Source: Scortum barcoo (Eukaryota > Chordata > Actinopteri > Centrarchiformes > Terapontidae). Taken from it: 64,000 nt of DNA. Made by a program: the position numbers and the translations under genes. The stretch is from assembly GCA_023238725.1 (NCBI GenBank), contig CM041541.1:11556044-11620043 (forward strand). Direction: 5' to 3'. A model generated the notes under the pieces. The model was not told the DNA's origin. It searched no databases and worked only from the letters and a program-made list of their open reading frames with translations. Shown here in pieces: positions 49,131 through 60,010 of the stretch (position 1 is its first letter; each line of letters begins with the position of its first letter).

Positions 49131-52100
49131 ATGAATAATCAAAAGCAGCAAAAGCCGACGCTAACAGGCCAGCGTTTCAAAACGAGGAAAAGAGGTTTGT
49201 TTGCTGCTTTACTTTTTTTTTTTTTTTTGTTTTCTTTCCATTTCTGCATACTTTGTCCCTGGAGATTGTTTTTCCTGAATCCAACGTGTCCTCTTTCTCT
49301 TCTTTTTTTTCCTCCCCTCAGATGAAAAGGAGAGATTTGACCCTACTCAGTTTCAAGAAAGTATCGTACAAGGCTTGAATCAAACTGGCACTGATTTGGA
49401 GGCGGTTGCGAAGTTCCTTGATGCTTCTGGCGCCAAGCTTGACTACCGCCGGTATGCAGAGACACTCTTTGACATCCTGGTGGCCGGTGGAATGCTGGGT
49501 GAGTAAGAAATGAGTCTTTCACGTGTCTCTTTCTTTGAAAAATGGATCAAATTCAGCGCCTAAACTTGTTTCTAATAAGCCACAAACATGTTAAGTCTGG
49601 TGGGTTGTCATTTTAAAAACAGAGCATGATTGGTGAGAAAAATATACACATTTTGCATTATAATGCACTGTCAGGAAAACAGTTTAACATGCTAATGAAT
49701 CAGTATTTACACTTTTTTGTTATGTTTCAGTCTGGCATGAATAGCAGGTGTTAAGAAGTTGAACCCAATAAAATAATTCATATAAAACTGATGTTGATAT
49801 GAATATGGTTTTATTAAAGCGAGAAGCTCCTGCCTTGACTCATGTGGTCCTTTTCATTTTCTCTCGTGCAGCCCCAGGCGGGACTCTATCTGACGACATG
49901 ACCCGCACTGAGTTCTGCCTCTTCACGGCACAAGAAGACCTGGAGACGATGCAAGCATATGCTCAGGTAGAAACATTTATCAAACACGAAGAAACCTTCA
50001 CAAAACAGTTAAATAATTTGTGTTTTTAAAAAACAAAGTTAACACGATGTCCCTTTTTTTTTTTTTCCTCCCCACTACAAAATAAATAGGTTTTTAACAA
50101 GCTGATCAGGCGTTACAAGTACCTGGAAAAGGGTTTCGAAGAGGAGATCAAGAAGGTGAGTGTGTTTTTAAACCGCACTTGAACTCTCTAATCTCATTGT
50201 GTCTAATCTGAGTTCTCAACCTGTCATACTGGTTGAACTGTGTGACATTTTACTGTGCTGTTGGTTTAATAGCACTTAACAGTTTTAGAATAATTCAGCA
50301 ATGTTAAACAGTGATGAGGCAGTTGGATATTTTGGGAGGAAAATGGGTGTATCTTCAAATAGTCAGATCACTAATGTAAAAGAAGATTTAGTGTTCACTG
50401 TTTTTGAAATGATCAGATTTCCCTCTTCTGTTAAATGATGAATCAGTTGTTGCTGATTTTAATATTTTTGTTCAGTTCACCAGCTTATCATTTCAAGTTC
50501 AGTTAGAAGCAGCAGTTAAAGTGTTAACACAAATCCAGTAATGTTAGAAAGCAACAAAGCTGTAAGCTTTAAAAGGCTTGTTTGTTTACCAGCTGCGAGA
50601 CAATAAAATTGAAGTGGAGACTAAAGCCGCACCTGCATGATTGTAAACAGCCTGAATTTGACTACAGTCAAAACAAAGATGTTGGATTAACTAACCCGAG
50701 TAACTCGTCCATGAAACAAACCTATTTGTTTTTCTCTGTCATTTGTAGTTGCTGCTGTTTCTAAAAGGGTTCACTGAGTCTGAGCGCAACAAACTGGCCA
50801 TGCTGACCGGCATCCTGCTGGCTAACGGCAACATATCAGCCTCCATCCTGAACAGCCTCTTCAACGAGAACCTCGTCAAAGAAGGTGAGAAAACAATTGA
50901 CAGAAGGTCGTAAATGAGCGAGAAAGCTTCCTCTTCGTCTCTTTACGTTCTCCCAAAGTGTGGATTCTGGTTTATAAGGACATAAATTTTGTGTTTTATT
51001 TGACAACATTTTGTTCTCTGTATTCATTGAGAGTACAACACAAACCCAACCTGTCTCTGATTCTTTTCAGGAGTATCCGCAGCCTTCGCCGTCAAGCTGT
51101 TCAAGTCATGGATCAATGAGAAGGACATCAACTCTGTTGCTGCCAGTCTCCGCAAAGTCGGCATGGACAACAGGCTGATGGTAAAGGAACCTTTTTAGTC
51201 TCGTACCAAACAGATTTTTTTTGTGATTGCTGCACCTGATTTGGTACGAGAATTAAGCTCTAACCTTAATGTATCTGCACCACAGGAACTCTTTCCTGCC
51301 AACAAACGGAGCTGCGAGCATTTTTCTAAGTACTTCACAGACGCCGGGCTGAAGGAGCTGTCCGACTTTGCCCGAAACCAGCAATCCATTGGCGCCCGCA
51401 AGGAGCTGCAGAAGGAGCTCCAGGAGCAGATGTCCCGCGGTGACCCTCAGAAGGAGGTGAGGCTCGAGAGGCACTGCAGAAAACAATATAAAGTTAAATG
51501 CAGTAAATAACCATTAGCAAAGCAGCTCCTCGTGTTCACATTCAAACAAATCGTCAGGCTGTGATTATGTTGTTATATTTCAGTCTGTACAGGTGAAGGT
51601 CTGAATGTTGTTGTTCTTCCTCTTTAACAGATTTATGAGTTTGGCAAACATCCTCATTATTGACACTTCCCTCCATACCACGTTGTGTAATTTGTGTTTT
51701 TGACTGGAAACTGAAAACAAAGCAGCCAAGTTTGTCCGTGTTCATAGATGCCTGACAAACACTTTATCAGCAGGTTTTCAACAAAGAAAACAAAGTGCAA
51801 TAGAAAGATTTGGAAATTTGATGAAATGTGGTGTTCCATTAATGGCTGAGAGGCTAACACAGCTGTCTTTTATTTTAATCTCCTGGTTGTTTCAGATTAT
51901 CGCCTTCACCAGAGAGGAAATGAAAAGGGCCAACCTCTCTGAGCAGACCATGATCAGCATCATCTGGACCAGCGTGATGAGCTGCGTGGAGTGGAACAAG
52001 AAGGAAGAGCTGGTGACCGAACAAGCCATCAAACACTTGAAGGTACGTCCTTTTGTGTAGTTTAAATGTGTTTAATACAGTTACACAAAGTCCTAGAAAT

Positions 52101-54384
52101 ACATCAGGTGTTTGTTTGTCGCGGATTGGGCAATAAATTGTGAACCTTGCCACAGCGACTGCAGGTTCTGTCAAGTCTGAATGTTTTCAGCTGGCCTTGA
52201 ATGTAATCCAATGCTGCGAAACGCTGTTTGTCTGCAACAGCAGAGGGTTAAGTGTTTGGCACAGTCAGTCCTGGAAAAACCCTGAAATATTCAGCATGTG
52301 TGACAGCAGAGGAAAAAAAAGACAGCAAAACAGAAATGCATAAACTCGGGTTTTGTTTGTAAGGCAGTTTTACACTGACGTGAAGTCCTTTTAGAGAGAC
52401 AGAAAAGATGTACAATGACATTCAATCACTACACAATTTAAAAAAAAAACAAAACAAAACATTAAGACAGATTAAAAATTTGATTTAAAAATGGAATTGA
52501 CCAGGAACACAGTTACACTTAGAATAAGTTGTCGCATATCAAGAAGGGAAATAAAAGTGCAGCCGAGAAACCAAACAATGATAGAAAAATGAGATTTTTA
52601 GATTTGGAGGTGGTGAAGGGTTCTAATCATCAATAAATCATTTTTGTTCTGACCTGAGGTTCTCCAAGCTCAATTGCTCCAAAGGATCTTATGGAAAACA
52701 GAAATATCTTCGGGCCAGAGATTACTTACATACTGTAATCTAGCAGCAGCACTTAAACATCTATTCGATATGTAAGTGGAACAAGTGCAGAGATTAAACG
52801 GAAACAATGAGCTCGGTTCTCGTTAAAATAGTGTTCAAAATGAGCTAAAGTTACCAAGTATGATTATAATTAATTCTTTGAGTATGTAAAGTTGTTTATA
52901 TCAGTAGTCTGGGGCCAGTATTACTCTACCAGAAGGAAAAGTCAAGCTCACAGTTGCTGCCTCCTCAGACCTGTTGGATCTTGATTCGTGCTAAACCTGC
53001 TGTTTGAGTTGTCTACAAATAGTCACTGACTGTGCCAAACTTCTTTATTTAGGCCTGTTTGAAAGGAGCTAGAACAAATAAAGCTGCAGTGGTTCAAAAA
53101 AACGCTTTAATGCACCAACAAGCTTTTTACTACTGCATTATAACTCCTCAGAGAGCGAGCTGAGTGCATTTCCATCACAGATCGGAGCCGTTCTCTCTAA
53201 CGAGGCCTCGTGTTGTCCCTTGTTTCTGCAGCAATACAGCCTTCTGCTGAAAGCCTTCACCTCCCAGGGTCTGTCCGAGCTCAGCCTGCTGCTGAAGATC
53301 CAGGAGTACTGCTACGACAACATCAACTTCATGAAGGCCTTTCAGAAGATCGTGGTGCTCCTCTACAAAGGTTGGTGTCGCGTCCACGGGGGGAAGGGAC
53401 ATTGAGCTCCATCGATGCCCAGTATTTCATATCGACTATCCACTGACAGTCTGTCTCATTTTGTTTTAGGTTTATGAAAGTCCGTTCACTTTTAACGCTG
53501 AGAAGTATGAGGTCATTTTTCAACATTTCTTTGACCTTTAAAATATTGTACCTCCTAATGCTTGGTGTTCATTTTAACTGAACTCTTTGCTGCTTGTTGC
53601 CTTTTGCACACAGCTTCAGCTTCCTCTGATTGGTGATCATCTAAAAAAATCTTCTAGCTACACCTTCGATAAGAAAACATTTAGTTTTTAAGAATTAAGA
53701 AACACCTCAACTGTTTTTTAAAGTCACCAAGCATCAGTTTAGCTTTTTTTTTCTTCTTTAAGTGATCCTTTAAAACAGCACAGTTCAGGCACTTTGACAG
53801 TAATGTTTGTCGATCCTCCTGCACGCCATTAACACCGCTCTTTTTCTTTATTTATTTTTTTCCTCGTAAACAGCGGATGTATTAAGCGAAGAGGCCATAC
53901 TGAAGTGGTACACTGAAGCCCACCTTGCCAAGGGGAAGAGCGTTTTCCTCGAGCAGATGAAAAAATTCGTCGAGTGGCTGAAAAACGCAGAGGAAGGTAA
54001 AAGAGAAAACACCTGATTCACTCGGAGGCAATAAACCAATCTGACGGCAGATATTCAGACTCGTCACAGCAGGAAAACACATGACTGATTGCAATTTCTC
54101 CTTCACGCGCCAGTGAGCCAACATAACCAATGACGATTAAATTCAGCCTTGATTAGAGTTTTTGATATGTTTTTAAAAGTTTCTGTGATTAAATGTGAAT
54201 CACAGTTTTGAACAGCTCAAGTTGGACAATAAATGTTTTTTCTGAGAATCAAAATCCAAATATACGTAGAGAAGCAACAGATAGTCTTACGTAAGATGTA
54301 AAGAAGTAATGACATAATTATTTGTCTTCCTTTTCTTCTTTCTTTTCTGCAGAATCTGAATCAGAAGAAGAGGAGACGGACTAA
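49131..54384 (+). CDS. bzw1: Basic leucine zipper and W2 domain protein 1 (eIF5-mimic protein 2)
   Basis: Cytosolic translation regulator. Its C-terminal W2 HEAT domain resembles that of eIF5 and competes for eIF2/eIF3, tightening start-codon choice. Coding exons, all in phase: 49131-49194, 49322-49498, 49872-49966, 50090-50155, 50749-50884, 51071-51180, 51286-51456, 51896-52042, 53232-53370, 53874-53996, 54353-54384; 419 codons, the usual family length. It begins MNNQKQQKPTLTGQRFKTRK and ends with the acidic EESESEEEETD tail. Landmarks are DLEAVAKFLDASGAKLDYRR, GVSAAFAVKLFKSWINEKD, and the W2 region KIQEYCYDNINFMKAFQKI. The N-terminus and tail fit BZW1 rather than BZW2. The ATG context is poor (TTTT-ATG-A), as known for this family, where it supports feedback on start-codon stringency. 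Confidence 0.97.
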
Positions 54385-55185
54385 AACCGACACCGCCAGA
54401 TGTCCTTTTTTTTTTTTTCCCTTCCCTTTTTATTATATTCTTTTTTCTTTGTTTTATAAGTAGCAACAGGAGCAGTAAAATGTCTTTCGCCTTTTTTTTT
54501 TTTTCTTCTACCACCTGTTACTTCTTTTTCCCCCGAACACACACACTTTCTTCCACCACTCCAAAAAGATTTAAGTTATTTTTAACAAAATAAAAAGGGC
54601 TCTGTCCTTATTCGTCACATGTTTCGGGATCTTTGCTCACAGTGGAAGATAACGAAGAGTACTCCCCTCTTTTTTTTTTTTTTTTATTATTACTGTTGTA
54701 ATGCCTTCTGTAATTTGGATATAAAACATTCCATGATCTCGTGGCCGCTGTTCGTATGAATCCGAACCAGGATTCAGTATTCGAGTTCGCATTTTTTGCG
54801 ATGACGACGCGACTACGAGGCTGGCGAAAACATTAATGCGGTTTTGCCAAGGTTTTTATTTTGTTTTTCTTTTTCATCTCCCCTCTTTTTTTTTTTTTTT
54901 TTAAATTTTTTTTTTATTTGCCCAGCTCATGTTTCGGCTCCTGTTGGGTCTTAAACTTTGCCTTTTTTTTTCTTTTTTTGTTTTGTTTTGTTTTGTTTTT
55001 TTACTTTCGGGCAAACCTTGTACCGCGTGTCGAGGTCACGCTGGTTAGTCCGTCAGAAGACACGCCACCCCCACCACCCCAATAAGATGCCTCGCCAGCT
55101 AACTGATTATTGGTTTCTACTTTCTTTAATCTGATATAAACCGATTGACTTTTTTATGAAATAAAGATTATTGAAATGCTTCGAC
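54385..55185 (+). other. bzw1 3' UTR
   Basis: Unusually T-rich, with long homopolymer runs (for example 54,405-54,420, 54,670-54,685, 54,885-54,905). It ends near AATAAA at 55,160-55,165. A second possible signal (AACAAAATAAAAAG) is at about 54,587-54,595. Confidence 0.7.
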
Positions 55186-55189
55186 TGAG

Positions 55190-58081
55190 GTCTTTCTCAC
55201 TTTATTTGCTTCTGTGTTTAACTAGAAAAGGAGCTACATCTTATAACTGCTCTTAATTGTGATTCAAAATGAAAAGATGCATAAACACAAATAAAACCTC
55301 ATCGCTTACAGTAAACAAGATAATGTCCCCTTTACAGTATTTCATAAACATGAGGAGGGTTTTGGCTCCAGAGGCTTTCCAACAATCAATAAGCAGTTTT
55401 AAAACATGTTTCTTTAACCACAAACTAAATAAAAAAAGTTTGAAGCTTCATATTTTGGCGTTTCAAACCCACCTCTTATATTTCCATGTAACATGAAGCC
55501 AAAAACAAATGTTTTCACTCTTCCATGATGGAGTAATATCAACACTGACAATAATCTTTGAAGGTTAAGGTGTAAATAAATGTAATTTAGTAAAATATAG
55601 TCTAATGTATGAACCCTATTTGGAGAAGTAAATGTGATTAATAAAATAAAATAAAAGTCTTGAATTATAATTTAATAAAGTTATCTGCCTTACCTGAAAA
55701 CAGGTGCATTTGGAGACCAATCGCAAATCCTCAGACGAGTTCAAGGATAACAAAAATAAACGTGAGGTTGCATCAAGGGTTCATCTTTTTCTCCTTTGTG
55801 ATTGTCGTGATTCTGGCTTCCTAAATTATCCCTCGGTCATCAAAAGTTGAAGACTTGGAGTCTGTAGTGTAATATCTATTTAATAAATCAAAATTTTGAC
55901 ATATCGAGCATTTTTGCTTTTATGGAGCAGCTGTAATGTGTGTTTTTCTTTTTGGCATTAACTGGATCCCATAGAAATGTACCTTTAGTAGAAATTTCAA
56001 TTATAAAAGTGATGAAAATGTACTTCTCAGCAGAGCTCATCGGCCTTGAAAATCCATTCCTCTATCAACATCAGCACTTAAAAATCATTTTGTTAGAGGC
56101 CCATTGCAGTGCTGGAGAATTGGATTTTAGATTTATAACTTTTTGTCCACATTGAAAGTACATTTTTTGAACAATGAACAAAGAGAAGACAGTTGGATTT
56201 TATTTTTATTATACAAAAATACATTTTTCTTCAAGCAGCTTCTCAGTATTTGCGATGTGCAAAGGACACAGTCGTCAGGTATTCAAGTACGCTTTTACAC
56301 AGTCATGTCACACATTAGATTTAGAGGTAGGCCTTCATATTTAAAACAGGGTCTGAGGTAGTGTGCAACATTTCCCAGTGATAGTTTTCATCCATATGTG
56401 CTGTAAAATAAATATTAAGGGATCTGATTGGTTGTAAAAGGATTACATTTATGCTCCAAATTAATGCAAACTAATGCACTTTGCATGTCAGGGCATCCCA
56501 CATTCATGAGCACACAAAACGTCTCCGTTTTGTGTTTTTTAAAGTGATCCAGAGATTGTGCAACAATGCAAAAAGTAAACATTTCACTACACTGCAAATA
56601 TATTTAACATCTCATCGTGCCAAAATCAAAACTTGTAACAAACAGCGGACAGATCGATAAAGTCTTGTAGAAGTTAAATGTGTCCCGTTCATTTCTGGGA
56701 AAAGCTTTGAGGTTTTAACGACATCGGTGGAGCCTAAAACTTCCTTCAGTACCCAGTTTCGAAACGCCAGATGTCGGATTTCCACCAGTGCATGAAGGCA
56801 GCAACAATTAGGACTCAAAATAATTTAAATAATCCAAAGACAAAAAATATCAGGCCCAGATTTTTGTCATTAAAATCCAATTAAATGACTGATCTCAAAC
56901 TTATAAGGTGTCCTGGTGGAGGCAAAATTGATTTTTCTTTTTAGTTTTTTAAGAGACTAAGTGACATATCAAACAGGCAAGTCCACTTATTCCAAACTTC
57001 AGTCCCTCCGGTGTATTTTTAAGTGTGAAAAACATCCCTGTGCAGACAAATATCAGGACTGAATTGATTTTTCTTTTGTTTTGTTTTGTTTAACTTTGTC
57101 CTCTGCAGGAAGTGATTATTAGTTATTAAAAGTGATGTCAGGTCACGTCAGGTGAGGTGCCAGAACAAAAGCTGTCGTTACGGTTAGATCAAAGCTGTGT
57201 GAAATCTTCCCCGAGTTTCTCGAAAATGAAAAAAAAAAAGTATTATCTCCCTGATTTTTTAGTTTAAAGCACCCTGAAAAATCCCCAAATTCGTCCTCCA
57301 CTTACATGTGATGTATAGAAACTTGACTGTGAAATAAATTTGATGGCACAGTTTTTCGCCTTCTTTCTTTAACGTGACTTTCTTAACTAGCAACGCAGGA
57401 CAAAAAAATATTGTGTAAACTTTGCCACGCAGGACAAAATTGTTTTTTATGCAATTAAAATTCTCTCTGAACATATTAGTACTTTAATTTACCAAAAATT
57501 AGACGTTGAAATAGCGACCATGAGATTAACGATAATGATACAAGACGAAGAGGAGATCATTTTTCTCCAGTGTTGTTGCAGCTCCTACTGTTCGGCCCTA
57601 GAGGTGATGGATCACTTAATGCCCCTTTAAAGCCCCCCCCCTTGCATAATTGTGATATTCCTGACAGCACTTGAAGGCAACGCGTCAACGCCACTCAATT
57701 GACAGCAACCGCTGCAAAAGCTGCTCCTCAGTTTCCTTCATGTGACTGAAGGCGGCGAGGCGTCTTTTTGGAGTTGGGCTCGGGGTGGATGGGGGGGGGG
57801 GGGTTTAGTTTGTACTATTCGTGGGACCAAAATAGCCCCCCGTCAGGTGCAACTTTACACATCGGCTCAGGTTACAGCTCAACCAAAACACAGAGGTTCA
57901 GAGGAACACCAACGTGAACAGAAAGTGCTTTTCAGTGTTCATTTTGATTTTCTAGTCTCGTCCAAAAATACGTCACAACACATTTAAATATGTACAAAAT
58001 CCTACAGGAGTGTTTTTTTTTTCTTTTCTTTTTTTTACATGTAAACAACATCAGGGTGGGCTCTCCTCGTCTGTCTTTGCC
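55190..58081. other. Intergenic or bHLH-gene 3' UTR, no coding feature seen
   Basis: No domain-bearing ORF. Part of it is probably the 3' UTR of the minus-strand bHLH gene; a minus-strand AATAAA cluster occurs near 56,197-56,210. A G-run of about 14 lies at 57,790-57,803. Confidence 0.45.
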
Positions 58082-59757
58082 TCACACAGCGGCCGAGTGT
58101 TTCCCTCCATCTCTGAGCTGTGGAGGCAAACAAACACGGTTCAGTGAAAGCACCACGACACAAATCCCACCAACACTTCACTTATTTACCAGGTTATTTC
58201 ATCATCATATCTTTATTTGAAGCCTATTTTTTTTATAATCGTTTGCATCATTTGACAGTTTGAAACAAAGCAGATGATAAAAACTTTTGCATCTAAATGA
58301 AGGTAGATTTGAGTCAGAAAGAAGTTAATCCTAATTTGTCACTTTTAGAGAGACTTTATGAGACAGAGAGCTATAAAATAATGCTTTTGCTGCTTTAATG
58401 GTGGGTTAGTTTTTACACGTTAAAGATATTGACATAATACTTACTGATACTGATGTGGTGCCAGTTTCTAATGTATTTATAACCACAAGGTGTCCAGCCA
58501 GACACTGTCAACCACTGTAAACATGTCTAACCCCCTAACACACACGTGCATTTGGGTTTAAAACATGTGAAGCACATGTACTCTTTATTATTATATTAAT
58601 AATACACATTTAAATTCAGATTATTCGCAGTTCACTTCTCCCATCACCAAGCGATAAATAACTCATTTTAATCCCTTTTGACAGTCATTTTTCAACTCAA
58701 ACTCCAAAATCCCATAAAGATAAAATAAGATAAAACTTTATTTCCCCAAATTGGGGAAATGTACTTGTTACAGCAGCTCATTAGTGCAACAGATATGAAA
58801 AGAAGTACAAAAAAATAGATATAAAAATAGATATAGAAGATAAAAAGTGACACAAATACACCATAAACATGAGTAAATACATGTTATCCATCCTCCATAT
58901 ATGCAGATTGCTGTTGCACTGATAATAAAGTGCACATGATGAGTGAAGAGATTAAAGTGACAGATGGAGATGATAATGAGTATTGTTATATTGAATTAAA
59001 AAGTCATTTATCATTAATTATAATAAAGCGTGTTAAAGCTCAGGTCTAATCTTACTTTAAGCCTCTGAAGGCAGCACAGCTCGTTTGTCCCTTTGTGTTG
59101 TCAATCACTGCAGCAACAGGTGTGACTTTATTCAGCTCATCTCTGCAGCTGGGACACAGAGAGGCCCTCCCCAGGTGAGCCCCCCCCCCCCACATTTGCA
59201 CTCACCAGCCTCCTCTGGTTGCTCAGGCAGAAGGTGCAGATGGGCCGCAGGGAGGCCGCGCTGAGCGCCGCGGGGCCGTGCAGGATGCTCTGGTACCGGA
59301 GGCAGGGCTGTCCGTCCCGGCAGTCCTCCCCCAGCAGCAGCACGTTGGCCAGGTGTGAGATGTAGCTGGAGGCGAGGCGCAGCGTCTCGATCTTGGAGAG
59401 CTTCCTGTCGGCGGGCTCGGTGGGGATGAGTGTGCGCAGCGCGGTGAAGGCCGTGTTCACGCTGTGTGTCCGGTCTCTCTCCCGGGCGTTGGCCGCCTGC
59501 CGCTGCTGGCTCACCCCGGGGAGCCGCGCCTCCCCTCCTCCACCTCCTCCTGCTCCTCCTGCTGCGCCTCTCGCGCCTCCGCCGCTGCGCCTCCTCCGCC
59601 TCCTCCTGCGTCTTTGCGCGCAGGCCCGGCTGCAGCCTCCGGACGCGGCCTCCTCTTCCTCCTCCTCCTCCCCCGGCTCCGTGCGGGGGCTGCAGCCGGA
59701 GCTGTCGCTGCTGTCCAGCTCGTCCTGCTCGGAGGTGAACCCTCCTGTGGACTTCAT
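58082..59757 (-). CDS. bHLH transcription factor of the scleraxis/paraxis (SCX/TCF15) group, two exons
   Basis: Nuclear E-box-binding factor. Family members act with E-proteins in tendon/ligament and somite development. Exon 1 runs from ATG 59,757 (MKSTGGFTSEQDELDSSDSS) to donor GGCTG|GTGAGT at 59,206. Exon 2 is 58,117-58,082 after acceptor CTCCACAG and adds LRDGGKHSAAV-stop, giving 195 residues. Order: acidic run, Arg- and Gly-rich low-complexity stretch from GC triplet repeats, bHLH (QRQAANARERDRTHSVNTAF through LASSYISHLANVLLLG), then DGQPC and ICTFCLSNQRR. QRQAANA and LANVLLLG are paraxis-like; EPADRK, YISHL and the QR(R/K)L splice position are scleraxis-like. The usual N-terminal LRP...YLYPE motif is absent. 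An upstream in-frame GTG at 59,799 is not an ATG, so 59,757 is the start. Confidence 0.85.
58716..58945 (+). mobile_element. Probable 3' tail of a teleost LINE, inside the bHLH intron
   Basis: AAGATAAAACTTTATTTCCC-like sequence, then CAAATTGGGGAAATGTACTT and GTTACAGCAGCTC. This resembles a motif I remember from many fish retroelement 3' ends. No coding remnant or clear target duplication is visible. Confidence 0.4.
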
Positions 59758-60010
59758 CCTGCCGTCTGCTGCGTCCGTGCGGGCGCACGGCGGCTGCACA
59801 TCACTTTATCCTGAGGGTGAAAATAGCAGCGGGGGGCGAGCAGCTGCCGCCGATCCGGTGACCGAGGGGGTCTGCGCCGTCCGGCCCCCCGGCGGAGCGG
59901 CATGCCATTTCTAATGAATGACGGCTGCTTTCTGGGTCGCCAGCGCGGAGAAGGGGAGACAGGTGGAGCCTGAAGGGAGGAGGAGGGGGGCACCTGTCGT
60001 GGTCTGCAGG
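59758..60010 (-). promoter_or_regulatory. GC-rich promoter/5' UTR of the bHLH gene
   Basis: GC-rich and CpG-rich sequence lies directly upstream of ATG 59,757 and stops abruptly at about 60,010, where AT-rich DNA begins. Confidence 0.5.

Noticed and set aside
59758..59799. Upstream start of the bHLH protein (MQPPCARTD...)
   Set aside because: That codon is GTG; the first in-frame ATG is at 59,757.
59393..59914. Plus-strand ORFs of 90-173 codons opposite the bHLH exon
   Set aside because: Low-complexity Ser/Pro/Leu translations of GC triplet repeats; antisense shadows.
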